Of a stretch of DNA of 25,214 bases, positions 1-7,083 are shown in pieces. How positions within the stretch are numbered: position 1 is the first letter of the stretch; each line of letters begins with the position of its first letter. The DNA lies in IMG/VR virus record IMGVR_UViG_3300033145_000405, positions 1 through 25,214 of that record; one strand, given 5' to 3'. Position numbers and translations under genes: made by a program. Below the pieces are notes generated by a model. The model was not told the DNA's origin. It searched no databases and saw only the letters and a program-made list of their open reading frames with translations. The stretch is from a virus.

Positions 1-172
1 CTTTCATTAAATCTATCCACCCCGATTCTTTAGCGCAACAGAGTCTTAATGCTCCGTGAGTGTCTTCATCTTTGTACACTCCGAACCGACATATTTCTAT
101 ACCAAGAGTCCTTGCTGATTTAGCTAATGCTTCGAGTGCGTTAGGTGTAACTATAAGTATACCTACTTTCAT
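1..172 (-). CDS. Hypothetical protein, partial (C-terminus beyond the left edge)
   Basis: A leftward open frame starts with ATG at 172 and runs off the window after 57 codons with no stop. It begins MKVGILIVTPNALEALAKSA and continues with a Cys-Cys pair (LRLCCAKESGW). The start lies one base beyond the helicase stop codon, so the two are probably translationally coupled in one operon. The hydrophobic first strand followed by an alpha-helical stretch would suit a Rossmann-like or nucleotide-binding fold, but no motif settles this. Function unknown. Confidence 0.6.
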   Translation of the reverse strand, partial: MKVGILIVTPNALEALAKSARTLGIEICRFGVYKDEDTHGALRLCCAKESGWIDLMK

Positions 173-173
173 G

Positions 174-1790
174 TTACACTCCCTTTAGCATAGCCAAACA
201 GACGTCTGCCAAGTTTTGTTTTTTAAGCAACACATCATATATAATTTCATCAATAGAATCTTTCGCCAATAAATATATATAGGTACATTTTTCAATTTGT
301 CCGATACGATGTATTCTATCCATACCTTGTTTATGATCTTCTTGCGAGTATGATATGCTGAACCATATTTGATAACTGCTGTTAACAAACGTAAGTCCCT
401 TACTGCCGGTTAGAGGATGTGCAATTATTATTCGTTTCTTCTTTTCTTTAAACAATCTAATATTTTCATCTTTCACTAATTGGCTCTTCACTCCGCCGTA
501 TAGCGCTACTGCATCATCACCAAACAGATCAAGCATTGCTTCTATCTCGAAATGAAACTGAGCCCAAATGATGATTTGTTTTTCTTTTGGGATCTCTTCT
601 TCGACAACGGCTTTTAATATTTTCATCTTAGTATCAGAAATGAATACAGGCATACCGGCTTCGGATATGATAAACCCGGATGTGATTTCTCTGACCTTCA
701 TTATCTTTGATAACTCATTCATAGCAAGTGCTGTATGTCCTTTGTACTCCATGATATTTTGTTTCCACATATCATCGTAAGCTTTCCGTTGAGGTGCAGT
801 CATCTCAACAATACGCTTCTCAAACAACTGGTCAGGAAGATCAAGGCAATCAGCTTTGCTGACATAATATGCTTGTTCATTTATCTTAGCCATAATATCT
901 TCTTTCGCATCTCGCTTAGGAACATATTGAAAGCCGCCGACTCCAACCGATTTGAAATACTTATTTCTAAATGCATAAAAATTACTGCCAAGTAATCTAT
1001 CATTAACAAATGCCATCTGGCCCCAGTATTCCAAGAGATTATTTGGTGCAGGAAGACCGGACAATATTAAACGAAACGGTATTTTATCTCGTATCGAAAT
1101 AAACTTCTTTGTGATTTGTGTCTTGTTACATTTAAGTTTAGAGCTTTCATCAATGATGATAAGTTTAAAATGTGATTCAGGATCTTTCAGTTTCTTGAAG
1201 GATTCAAAATTGATAACACATACGTCCGTACTCTCAGGAATATGTGCATTTTTAACACGCATTAATTTCCACAAGTTACATTTCTTCAGTTCCGGAGACC
1301 ACTTATCTAGTTCCGGTATCCATACGCCTTCGATAACAGATAGCGGACATACAATAAGTGTGGGAACTTTTCGTAATTGAATCAGTCGGATCGCAACGAG
1401 TGTCTTTCCTGTACCGGTTTCCATAAAGAGCGCATATGCATCGAAAAGTTTAGCGGCTACCAGCGCTTGTTTCTGATGTGTAAATAATTTATCATAAAGT
1501 TCTGGATTATTTATAGGCACCAGGACATTATTTCCAGATTTAATTTGTTGAGATAGTTCGATTTTTTTAGTACGTTCTGCTACGATCTGTTTTTGTTTTT
1601 TGAGGGATTTTAAAACGTCTTCGCTCATATTGAGATTAAAATACGTGGCTAACTTCGGAAGTTTCCATATAGGGAACGCCCATGCCTTGAGGGTTTTATT
1701 CCATTTGTAATCGCCCATGCTCTTGATGATTTCCTTTTCATCATAAGTGGCGAGAATATAGACTTTATCATCCTGTATTAAAGCCTGCAT
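174..1790 (-). CDS. SNF2-family DEAD/DEAH-type helicase (ATPase)
   Basis: This 538-residue protein carries the full superfamily 2 Snf2 motif set: motif I ETGTGKT (residues 124-130), motif II DESS (214-217), motif III LSGLPAPN (243-250) and motif VI QGMDRIHRIGQ (488-498). The RIHRIGQ form of motif VI is typical of Snf2-type ATPases. The N-terminal 50 residues (KWNKTLKAWAFP) resemble the small domain that precedes the ATPase in HARP/SMARCAL1-like phage helicases. Family knowledge says such proteins are ATP-driven DNA translocases or branch-migrating enzymes used in replication or recombination. A perfect sigma-70 promoter lies 50 bp upstream, so this gene can be transcribed separately from the parB block. 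The start ATG at 1790 has an AAAAGG site about 10 nt upstream. Confidence 0.9.
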   Translation of the reverse strand: MQALIQDDKVYILATYDEKEIIKSMGDYKWNKTLKAWAFPIWKLPKLATYFNLNMSEDVLKSLKKQKQIVAERTKKIELSQQIKSGNNVLVPINNPELYDKLFTHQKQALVAAKLFDAYALFMETGTGKTLVAIRLIQLRKVPTLIVCPLSVIEGVWIPELDKWSPELKKCNLWKLMRVKNAHIPESTDVCVINFESFKKLKDPESHFKLIIIDESSKLKCNKTQITKKFISIRDKIPFRLILSGLPAPNNLLEYWGQMAFVNDRLLGSNFYAFRNKYFKSVGVGGFQYVPKRDAKEDIMAKINEQAYYVSKADCLDLPDQLFEKRIVEMTAPQRKAYDDMWKQNIMEYKGHTALAMNELSKIMKVREITSGFIISEAGMPVFISDTKMKILKAVVEEEIPKEKQIIIWAQFHFEIEAMLDLFGDDAVALYGGVKSQLVKDENIRLFKEKKKRIIIAHPLTGSKGLTFVNSSYQIWFSISYSQEDHKQGMDRIHRIGQIEKCTYIYLLAKDSIDEIIYDVLLKKQNLADVCLAMLKGV

Positions 1791-1839
1791 AAATATTCTA
1801 CCTTTTAAACTGTTATACTGTTATGAATATTATGGGTAT

Positions 1840-1868
1840 ATTATATCATAATAATTAATGAATGTCAA
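1840..1868 (-). promoter_or_regulatory. Perfect-consensus sigma-70 promoter for the helicase gene
   Basis: On the leftward strand TTGACA (1863-1868) is followed by exactly 17 bp and then TATAAT (1840-1845), a complete match to the sigma-70 consensus. Transcription would start near 1833, leaving a leader of about 40 nt before the helicase ATG. The -35 box begins three bases beyond a 20-bp inverted repeat (1872-1926), so a protein bound to that repeat could control the promoter. A perfect promoter is usually tightly controlled; that control here is inference. Confidence 0.85.
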
Positions 1869-1871
1869 TAT

Positions 1872-1926
1872 TAATTATTATTGCCGTAAGTACATATAAA
1901 TAATGCACTTACGGCAATAATAATTA
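1872..1926. repeat. Perfect 20-bp inverted repeat with 15-nt loop
   Basis: The arms 1872-1891 and 1907-1926 are perfectly complementary (core TTGCCGTAAG and CTTACGGCAA) around a 15-nt AT-rich loop. No T-run follows on either strand, so it is not a canonical intrinsic terminator. It abuts the consensus promoter on one side and an 18-bp palindrome on the other, downstream of the RHH and parB genes. It could be an operator, a parS-like or centromere-like site, or an RNA-stabilising stem. Confidence 0.75.
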
Positions 1927-1942
1927 CATACATATGTATGTA
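1925..1942. promoter_or_regulatory. 18-bp perfect palindrome, candidate RHH operator
   Basis: TACATACATATGTATGTA reads the same on both strands. It lies 16 bp beyond the stop of the RHH gene and about 55 bp upstream of the helicase promoter. RHH dimers bind short palindromic or direct-repeat sites and are often autoregulatory, so it is a natural candidate operator. The 12-mer ACATACATATGT recurs at 12524-12535 next to the leftward early promoter. Confidence 0.45.
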
Positions 1943-1958
1943 TTCGCATAACCATTTA

Positions 1959-2138
1959 CTATCTTTCTTTATCGTCTCGTATCAGTTTACGCACGACAGC
2001 ACTCCGGGATTGTTCACTCTGACTTTTCTTGCTATTAAGATAAATAATATCTGATTCTGTCAGCATTACCATACATTGTATCTTACGATCGAGCTTCTTA
2101 TGTTTCTTCTTCTGGACCTTCTTTTTTATTAGACCCAA
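1959..2138 (-). CDS. Small ribbon-helix-helix (CopG/Arc-like) DNA-binding protein, TTG start
   Basis: A 59-residue frame starts with TTG at 2138, six bases after a perfect AGGAGG (2145-2150) that overlaps the parB stop. An ATG-only gene call would miss it. The N-terminus is very basic (GLIKKKVQKKKHKKLDRK). The remainder fits the RHH pattern: a beta strand (QCMVMLTESD), helix 1 (DIIYLNSKKS) and a helix-turn with SRSAVVRKLIRDD, the SxSAVVRxLI signature of CopG-like repressors. Family knowledge says such proteins dimerise and bind operators or centromeres; ParR partition proteins also use this fold. Its place directly after parB suggests autoregulation or a partition partner (inference). Plausible targets are the palindrome and inverted repeat just downstream. 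Confidence 0.7.
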   Translation of the reverse strand: MGLIKKKVQKKKHKKLDRKIQCMVMLTESDIIYLNSKKSQSEQSRSAVVRKLIRDDKER

Positions 2139-2149
2139 TTTATTCCTCC

Positions 2150-3721
2150 TTACTTTTTCAAGAGCTCTTTTGGCACGATCGCCAGTTTTCTCTCAAGGAT
2201 ATAATCGATCATATCCTTTTTTGATTTCTTCTGGACGTCCTTCGGGATCGCTGACTTCACTTCTTTACCCATTTTAATGAGTTCATCCTTCGTGAACTTC
2301 TTCAGGTATTCTTCATCGATCCGAAACTGAGACATATCTATTCCGATCTCTTTCGCTGTTGCGATAAGGTATTCCGTATCGTGACGGTTAATGTTACGTC
2401 TTGCGGCTGAGAATATTTCACTCTTTATTGCTTTCTCATCACAATTGGCAAGCTGTTTTTCAATATCCCAACGAACCATATGATTACAGGAGCCTTCTTC
2501 GCTTGACTTCATTTTTCCTTGCGCGACAAGGAACTCGTATATATCCATACCGGATATCTTATCTGCATTGAACATAATCTCCAATATGACTCGATGGAGT
2601 TGTGTGGGTGTAGCCTTTGCTTCAAGCCGTTCTATTAGGAACCGGCGCTGCGTTTCTGATATACGGTTTGCTTTCTTTGCAAGCGCGCGTTCGTCTATCG
2701 GTTCTTCATCCTTACCGTTTTTCTTCTTTCCCTTACTCATCTTTAGCTGCTTGAGTTTTTTAACAAGTCCTTTATACGCAGGTGCGTTCATGTAAAACGT
2801 TTCTGATCCGGTAACATCATCGAACATAACAGAAACATTTTCACCCGATTCAATTAATCGTTTTATAGATGCTTTACCGAGATCATCTTCAGCACTCCAA
2901 CCATTCAGGCTTTCCCACTTGTTATAGTTATCGTTGTATTCATCTACCGTCAGAACAGTAACACCAGTTTCCTTTTTACGAGAGGCAATATGTTCTTTGA
3001 CCTTCTTAGCAAAACATTCCTTGTCAAGACATTCGCCTTTGAGTTCAGAATCTTCATCAAAGAAATCACCTTGGTTTATTCCGGAATGAACACAATCCTT
3101 ACACTGTGTCTTATCGAAAGCCGCATTGCCAAGACGCTGTGTATAATTGTCGAGTTCATTTTCAGCCTGTTTAACTGACATCTTTTCTGATACGATCTCT
3201 TTGAACATATTGACCTGTACTTTACTATCCACTAATCGCGACAGTACAATACCATGGCCGACTGAGATCATTTTTGCCGTAAGCGCTTCCTTAATTATCT
3301 TCGGAAGGTCCAGCAGTTTGATACGTTGTGTAATATACAGAGGTTTCTTGCCGATAGCCATAGCGCCGTCTTCCACTCCGTACTTATCAACGATCTGTTT
3401 TATCGCAAGCGATTCATCGATCGTGTCCAGGTCCTCACGCTGAATGTTTTCAATGAGCTGAACAGTTTCCCGGTTTTCTTCTCTGATATCCTGGATAACA
3501 CACGGAACAGTATCAAGCCCTGCTCCCATTGCCGCGGCCCTTCTACGATAACCGGCGACTAGATTGTACTTACCGTTGTCTACCAATCGCACAAGTAATG
3601 GCTGCAGAATACCGTTCTCTTTAATGGATTGCATAAGTCCTTCGATAGACTCCTTGGTGATCTTCGATCGGATGTTATCATCCGCAATGATCTCCGTGAT
3701 ATTTAATTGCTTAAATTTCAC
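2150..3721 (-). CDS. ParB/RepB/Spo0J-family protein
   Basis: This 523-residue protein has a classic ParB N-terminal domain: the AGYRRRAAA box (56-64), the ENIQREDL box (91-98) and a following helix-turn-helix region (about 110-190, with SVGHG and MSVKQAE). Family knowledge says the N-terminal domain binds CTP in true ParB clamps and that the HTH recognises parS. A cysteine cluster follows (C207, C210, C231, C236), probably a zinc site; it and the long Lys-rich C-terminus, absent from canonical ~290-residue ParB, make this a long phage form. No ParA is visible here. It may work in segregation, as a transcription regulator or as a nuclease-like ParB. The RHH gene follows 11 bp after its stop codon. 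ATG at 3721 has a GGAGG site 7 nt upstream. Confidence 0.88.
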   Translation of the reverse strand: MKFKQLNITEIIADDNIRSKITKESIEGLMQSIKENGILQPLLVRLVDNGKYNLVAGYRRRAAAMGAGLDTVPCVIQDIREENRETVQLIENIQREDLDTIDESLAIKQIVDKYGVEDGAMAIGKKPLYITQRIKLLDLPKIIKEALTAKMISVGHGIVLSRLVDSKVQVNMFKEIVSEKMSVKQAENELDNYTQRLGNAAFDKTQCKDCVHSGINQGDFFDEDSELKGECLDKECFAKKVKEHIASRKKETGVTVLTVDEYNDNYNKWESLNGWSAEDDLGKASIKRLIESGENVSVMFDDVTGSETFYMNAPAYKGLVKKLKQLKMSKGKKKNGKDEEPIDERALAKKANRISETQRRFLIERLEAKATPTQLHRVILEIMFNADKISGMDIYEFLVAQGKMKSSEEGSCNHMVRWDIEKQLANCDEKAIKSEIFSAARRNINRHDTEYLIATAKEIGIDMSQFRIDEEYLKKFTKDELIKMGKEVKSAIPKDVQKKSKKDMIDYILERKLAIVPKELLKK

Positions 3722-3733
3722 TTGTTACCTCCT

Positions 3734-4006
3734 TTACATTATTAGTTCTTTATCCTTAATAATAACAGCACCGCGCTGTTGTAATTGAGCCATTCTTGCT
3801 TTGCAATCTTCATTCCAGTTTCCGAATAATGGATTTCCTCCGAAACCTACAACTATTTCTATTCCACATACCGGGCATTTCCATTTGTCTGCAATCCATA
3901 CTTTATATGTTTCTGTATTCTTGAAACACATCTCACGGACATACACGCCGTTCTCTTCTGGGCGTAATTCTACTTCACATTTTACACATACTGGCTTATG
4001 GTTCAA
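3734..4006 (-). CDS. Small zinc-ribbon protein, TTG start
   Basis: A 90-residue protein with CVKC near the N-terminus and CPVC in the middle (VWIADKWKCPVCGIEIVV), a two-knuckle zinc ribbon. The C-terminal part is polar with no recognised domain. An in-frame GTG at 4015 lies inside the GGAGGTGAGTAAA ribosome binding site, so the TTG at 4006, about 8 nt downstream of GGAGG, is the likelier start. It sits directly upstream of parB in the same operon. Function unknown; such proteins often bind nucleic acid or a host protein. Confidence 0.65.
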   Translation of the reverse strand: MNHKPVCVKCEVELRPEENGVYVREMCFKNTETYKVWIADKWKCPVCGIEIVVGFGGNPLFGNWNEDCKARMAQLQQRGAVIIKDKELIM

Positions 4007-4020
4007 TTTACTCACCTCCT

Positions 4021-4200
4021 TTAAAACATAACTCTTACAGTCTTTGATTTAAATCTTATTACACGGCCTTCGACATAATGATATTTACAGCATTTTCTTG
4101 CCCGAATGATTTTAATATTCTGAGATCTTACAAAATCATCCATTTCTTTTTTAGTTGTAAACTGTCTTTGGGATTCGTACTTTAATATGTATTCAGCCAA
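4021..4200 (-). CDS. Hypothetical small basic protein, start uncertain
   Basis: The frame ends in a strongly basic stretch (KIIRARKCCKYHYVEGRVIRFKSK), hinting at nucleic-acid binding. Three starts are possible. GTG at 4254 overlaps the upstream gene by 37 nt with no ribosome binding site. GTG at 4209 is too close to AAAGGA. TTG at 4200 has AAAGGA about 10 nt upstream, just after the stop of the preceding gene. I prefer TTG at 4200, in keeping with other TTG starts in this operon. Function unknown. Confidence 0.5.
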   Translation of the reverse strand: MAEYILKYESQRQFTTKKEMDDFVRSQNIKIIRARKCCKYHYVEGRVIRFKSKTVRVMF

Positions 4201-4217
4201 TTCTCTCACATCCTTTA

Positions 4218-4667
4218 TTAATGTCGATACAATGCATACGCCTCGTCCGTACACGGAACGAATTTTTTGATATAGTGTTCGTTACAGATTTTATCGCCTT
4301 GGCTTTTTATCCATAACTTGTTGTGCGTTGCTTTATGAATATAGATTGCCCAGTCGTGATAACCGCCGCGTACCGCGACCCACCGTAACCATTGACCATT
4401 TCCTGTCATGTTTATATCTGATGGATGATCTCTGGCAGAACCACTTGCGAACATATATCCTGGTTCCATTTTCTTGAGACATTCTACTGTCAGTCTATTA
4501 TCAAGAATGTTTCCATCCATATCATAATAGATCTCAGCAATAGAATCATAACAGAATTCATATTCGCATTCATCACACTCACAAACCAGCCAATACGGAC
4601 GCTGTTCTTTCGGAGCTTCGCTACTACATCCATGCGCCAAGCATTTCGGACATTGTATATCATACAT
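4218..4667 (-). CDS. Hypothetical protein with N-terminal zinc finger
   Basis: A 149-residue protein opening MYDIQCPKCLAHGC and continuing with CECDEC, a four-to-six cysteine zinc-binding N-terminus. The middle contains RWVAVRGGYHDWAIYIHKA, a Trp/Tyr-rich segment of a kind common in small phage proteins and without an assigned function. The start has a good site (GGAGGTGAAATAA then ATG). It is followed closely by the small basic protein and lies between small early genes. Function unknown. Confidence 0.7.
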   Translation of the reverse strand: MYDIQCPKCLAHGCSSEAPKEQRPYWLVCECDECEYEFCYDSIAEIYYDMDGNILDNRLTVECLKKMEPGYMFASGSARDHPSDINMTGNGQWLRWVAVRGGYHDWAIYIHKATHNKLWIKSQGDKICNEHYIKKFVPCTDEAYALYRH

Positions 4668-4907
4668 TTATTTCACCTCCTTCTTATATCCTTTTTTCGC
4701 ATATGATTTTCCTTGAGATAAATCATATTCATATGCATCTAATAAACGTATTATTTTTTTAAAGCTATATCCAAAATCTTCAACGAACATCTTTGTGAGT
4801 CTCAAAAGTTCTATCTTACTTAATACTCCGAGATAAATTTTAAAAGATGTTATGTTTCCATTAACATAAGATTCAATAGCGTTTATATGATCTTGTTCAT
4901 ATGGCAT
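4668..4907 (-). CDS. Hypothetical small alpha-helical protein
   Basis: 79 residues, predicted mostly helical (LSKIELLRLTKMFVEDFGYSF), with a Lys-rich tail. Its stop abuts the start of the next gene, so the two are coupled. A GGAGG lies four bases before the ATG. The start overlaps the possible -1 frame extension of the preceding small gene (to 4883). No domain recognised. Confidence 0.6.
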   Translation of the reverse strand: MPYEQDHINAIESYVNGNITSFKIYLGVLSKIELLRLTKMFVEDFGYSFKKIIRLLDAYEYDLSQGKSYAKKGYKKEVK

Positions 4908-4932
4908 TATTTATCCTCCGTAACTGTTGTCT

Positions 4933-5040
4933 CTATACTGCAGATATTGTCATCGAATAAAACTTCAGCTTTTTTCTAGATTCTTCATTATCTTTTGCAA
5001 TAACACTTATGGACATTGTTCTCTCCACAATATAATCCAT
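4933..5040 (-). CDS. 35-codon small gene with possible -1 frameshift product
   Basis: ATG at 5040 follows GGAGGTGATAC with ideal spacing. The zero frame reads MDYIVERTMSISVIAKDNEE, then SRKK, and stops at 4933. Codons 22-24 are AGA AAA AAG, an A-AAA-AAG heptamer in the phase needed for a -1 slip. After a slip the product continues AEVLFDDNICSIETTVTED and ends at 4883, giving about 51 residues. The joined protein resembles the small protein at 6919-7083 (FLVTITFEAKNTLDASG), also preceded by the same type of leader. So the true product may span both frames. The alternatives are a homopolymer sequencing error, a real frameshift mutation, or that only the short form is made. Confidence 0.5.
   Translation of the reverse strand: MDYIVERTMSISVIAKDNEESRKKLKFYSMTISAV
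4969..4975 (-). other. dnaX-type slippery heptamer A AAA AAG
   Basis: The leftward strand reads AAAAAAG in the frame A-AAA-AAG of the small gene starting at 5040. This is the sequence used for -1 frameshifting in E. coli dnaX and many insertion sequences. I see no obvious strong stem-loop just downstream and no clear Shine-Dalgarno stimulator 10-14 nt upstream, so efficiency is uncertain. Confidence 0.4.
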
Positions 5041-5126
5041 GTATCACCTCCAATATAAAATGGGACCTGCCATCATCAGGCAACGGGTAGTCAATCCCGT
5101 CACGACCCCGCATAGCGGGATTTCGG
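5041..5126 (-). promoter_or_regulatory. Structured leader element, copy 1
   Basis: Between the stop of the gene at 5127 and the ATG at 5040 the leftward RNA can form three consecutive hairpins: CCCGC-TAT-GCGGG, ACGGG...CCCGT, and CCTG...CAGG. Its 5' portion, starting from the upstream gene's final codon and stop (GAA TAG), is nearly identical to the element at 7084-7183, with the shared parts GAAAYCCCGCYATGC and RGGGTYGT. It ends in GGAGGTGATAC before the ATG. It may be a cis-acting RNA controlling translation; no known riboswitch is recognised. Confidence 0.5.
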
Positions 5127-5411
5127 CTATTCAGTAATTTGTGCAAACCGGCCGTTGATCTTTTCAACGCAAGCTAACTCAGTAATGTTTCTGATCTTAG
5201 CTGCTAGCGGAATAACATCTATCGGAATTTTTATCTTCTGGTTCTCATTCCAAGCCGTTGTGCTAAGACATAGTTCTGTTATCTTTTCACCCGTTTCTGA
5301 CTTTAATGAAATGGTTGCCGCTACTTCTACTACGTTATTGTCATCTTTAAAGTCCAATGATATTCTTGTTAAATGACCTTTCGTAATATTAATCGGTATG
5401 ATCTTTTCCAT
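5127..5411 (-). CDS. Hypothetical protein, predicted beta-rich
   Basis: 94 residues beginning MEKIIPINITKGHLTRISLD, with alternating strands and no recognised motif. An ATG at 5420 sits directly on the AAGGAGG site, so the ATG at 5411, nine bases downstream, is the better start. The final codon and stop (GAA TAG) form the beginning of the leader element that follows. Function unknown. Confidence 0.65.
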   Translation of the reverse strand: MEKIIPINITKGHLTRISLDFKDDNNVVEVAATISLKSETGEKITELCLSTTAWNENQKIKIPIDVIPLAAKIRNITELACVEKINGRFAQITE

Positions 5412-5646
5412 TCTTCTCATCCTCCTTAAAACACGCGATTACTTTTTTAATATCTATATCAACAATGTCCCAATTATAACGAGCATCTCTTTTAGCTTCT
5501 CTTATATCCTCCTTTGTATGCCATGACTCAACGAATAACGTAACAGCACACCCGTTAGCGTTTGCAATTCGTTTCCAGTAGTACATCCGATTACCGACAT
5601 ATTCATCCTGCCGGATAGCTTGCTTAAATTTGTCTGCATAAAACAT
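5389..5646 (-). CDS. Hypothetical protein
   Basis: 85 residues (MFYADKFKQAIRQDEYVGNR...). It has AAGGAAATCA before the ATG and overlaps its neighbours by about 23 nt on both sides, as expected in a tightly packed phage operon. Aromatic and charged residues are mixed, with no domain I can name. Confidence 0.6.
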   Translation of the reverse strand: MFYADKFKQAIRQDEYVGNRMYYWKRIANANGCAVTLFVESWHTKEDIREAKRDARYNWDIVDIDIKKVIACFKEDEKNGKDHTD

Positions 5647-6067
5647 TGATTTCCTTTCGTTCTCGTCTTATCTTAGTGTGAACTGTGTTTATATTCATAT
5701 CATACTTCTTAGCTATTTCCGCTGTTTTGTATCCTTCAATATACATTTTCATTATGTCACTAAGATTTTTTATGATCTCACATGTATCAATACTACAAGG
5801 ATCTGCACTGATCGCGGATTCCGTCGTTAATTCAACTGCACGATAATGATGTTTAGGTATACTATTCTTTCGGAAATATTCAGCAATAACTGACTTGGCA
5901 ACAGTATAAAGATACCGTTTATTTTTTATACCGTTTCCGTATTTCCATACCTTTATCATTGCGTCTTGCGCTAAATCGTCAGCTAAATGATGATAGTCGG
6001 AAATTCTGTATCTATACAGCCGGATCTTAATGACATTGAATATGTAATCTCTTATATCATTTTTCAT
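5624..6067 (-). CDS. ECF-like sigma-70 family RNA polymerase sigma factor
   Basis: About 147 residues. Region 2 is seen in HLADDLAQDAMIKVWKY (residues 27-43) followed by RYLYTVAKSVIAEYFRKN (51-68), the pattern that binds the beta-prime clamp and the -10 element. Region 4 is seen in IEGYKTAEIAKKYDMNINTV (110-129) and KIRRERKEI (132-140), a helix-turn-helix for the -35. Regions 1 and 3 are absent, as in ECF sigmas. Two starts are possible: ATG at 6067, overlapping the upstream gene by 11 nt, or ATG at 6094; I prefer the shorter. Its likely role is to redirect host RNA polymerase to phage promoters (inference). A transcription activator of the same fold is an alternative. Confidence 0.78.
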   Translation of the reverse strand: MKNDIRDYIFNVIKIRLYRYRISDYHHLADDLAQDAMIKVWKYGNGIKNKRYLYTVAKSVIAEYFRKNSIPKHHYRAVELTTESAISADPCSIDTCEIIKNLSDIMKMYIEGYKTAEIAKKYDMNINTVHTKIRRERKEINVLCRQI

Positions 6068-6308
6068 CTTCGCACCAATACATGCATTCATCATAAGCTA
6101 TACTTATGACATGATCTTTCGGGTTAGCATCTTTTAATACTTTCAATGCTTTTAGCGCTTCTGGTTTCGCGCAATGAGCTAACATTACTGCGGCAGAATG
6201 GAGTAGCTTTTCTTCTCCATCTTCTTTAAAAATATTGTCCGGCAATATTTTATGCATATCAAGATACTTAATGCTTGCTTTTAACTGTTCTTCGTTTGTC
6301 TTCGGCAT
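6057..6308 (-). CDS. Hypothetical helical protein upstream of the sigma factor
   Basis: 83 residues with amphipathic helices (KLLHSAAVMLAHCAKPEALK) and an acidic end (CMYWCEDEK). The start follows GGAGGATTAAAGTT. Its stop codon overlaps the sigma-factor start, so the two are translationally coupled. A role as a sigma-binding (anti-sigma-like) partner is possible from position alone; nothing in the sequence shows it. Confidence 0.6.
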   Translation of the reverse strand: MPKTNEEQLKASIKYLDMHKILPDNIFKEDGEEKLLHSAAVMLAHCAKPEALKALKVLKDANPKDHVISIAYDECMYWCEDEK

Positions 6309-6312
6309 AACT

Positions 6313-6450
6313 TTAATCCTCCTTTTTTACATAACCTTTTATCATGTCTTCTACATACCCGCGGAAGATAGTATTGCTTAATGTATCTTCTTGTGTTACA
6401 AGAAACTTGTGTACAACTTCACCGTCTTTTAAAATTGCTATCTCGTACAT
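6313..6450 (-). CDS. 45-residue small protein
   Basis: ATG at 6450 has a strong TAGGAGG site. The product starts MYEIAILKDGEVVHKFLVTQ and ends in KKED*. Its stop is 4 nt before the next ATG and its final codons (AAG GAG GAT) supply the ribosome binding site for the downstream gene. Too small for domain assignment; the first 20 residues look like a beta-hairpin. Confidence 0.65.
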   Translation of the reverse strand: MYEIAILKDGEVVHKFLVTQEDTLSNTIFRGYVEDMIKGYVKKED

Positions 6451-6463
6451 AATTCTATACCTC

Positions 6464-6763
6464 CTACTTGTACTTGTTGTTCTTTTCGTAATAACCCTTG
6501 AGCGTATGAACTCTTGGATTATTAAAGATCTTTTCGAGTTGTTTCATAGACACTCGTTTACGAAACAACTGTGTCCGGCCGATCTTAGGATGATTAATAC
6601 ATGTAGCTACTGTCATCTTGGTATAATAAATATTTATCCTGCTGTCTTCTTTTTTAAAACTCAGCATATAAATATTCTTTTGATGGCATACACACGACCA
6701 TCCTAATCTAGCGGCTAATGATTTTATCTCACTTTCTATACTCATATTATTTTTCATTAACAT
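6464..6763 (-). CDS. Hypothetical protein
   Basis: Up to 99 residues; starts at 6763, 6757 or 6745 (MSIESEIKSLAARLGWSCVC) are possible because the upstream gene overlaps. GGGAG in the upstream gene suits the first two. The sequence alternates strands and basic segments (FKKEDSRINIYYTKMTVATC, RTQLFRKRVSMKQLEKIF). No recognised domain. Confidence 0.6.
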   Translation of the reverse strand: MLMKNNMSIESEIKSLAARLGWSCVCHQKNIYMLSFKKEDSRINIYYTKMTVATCINHPKIGRTQLFRKRVSMKQLEKIFNNPRVHTLKGYYEKNNKYK

Positions 6764-6905
6764 CGTACTCCCATTCGTGTGCTATGATCTTCTCTCCCTT
6801 TTGTAGAGATACTGTGAGTCTCAACTTGCGAACATCGCAATCGAGGTCATGTTCTTCGCGGCTGATCTGCCGCCAAATACTTTCTGTTATTTCTGATAGC
6901 TTCAT
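6747..6905 (-). CDS. 52-residue small protein
   Basis: ATG at 6905 follows AAAGGA at a suitable distance. The product begins MKLSEITESIWRQISREEHD and ends WEYDVNEK. The helical N-terminus and following strand are unremarkable. The stop lies inside the start region of the next gene. Function unknown. Confidence 0.6.
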   Translation of the reverse strand: MKLSEITESIWRQISREEHDLDCDVRKLRLTVSLQKGEKIIAHEWEYDVNEK

Positions 6906-6918
6906 ATTATCATATCCT

Positions 6919-7083
6919 TTATAAATAGCTTGGTTTACCCATAAGTTCTTCCATCATATGATGGACTATTTCCACATCATCCATACAATTCATATTTGAT
7001 ACTGCGTCTTCTACAAGACCCGAAGCATCAAGTGTGTTTTTTGCCTCAAACGTAATAGTTACTAGAAAATATTTTTTCTTCAT
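6919..7083 (-). CDS. Small protein downstream of structured leader copy 2
   Basis: 54 residues from ATG at 7083, directly after AAGGAGGTGATAAAT: MKKKYFLVTITFEAKNTLDA and on to HHMMEELMGKPSYL. The frame stays open upstream to 7182, but that part is the leader element and is unlikely to be translated. The beta-alpha layout resembles the small protein at 4883-5040 (SISVIAKDNEESRKKAEVLF). Both are preceded by the same leader, suggesting duplicated gene-plus-leader units. Function unknown. Confidence 0.65.
   Translation of the reverse strand: MKKKYFLVTITFEAKNTLDASGLVEDAVSNMNCMDDVEIVHHMMEELMGKPSYL

Noticed and set aside
1872-1926. Intrinsic terminator
   Set aside because: The stem is AT-tailed but no T-run follows on either strand, so it is listed as an inverted repeat only.
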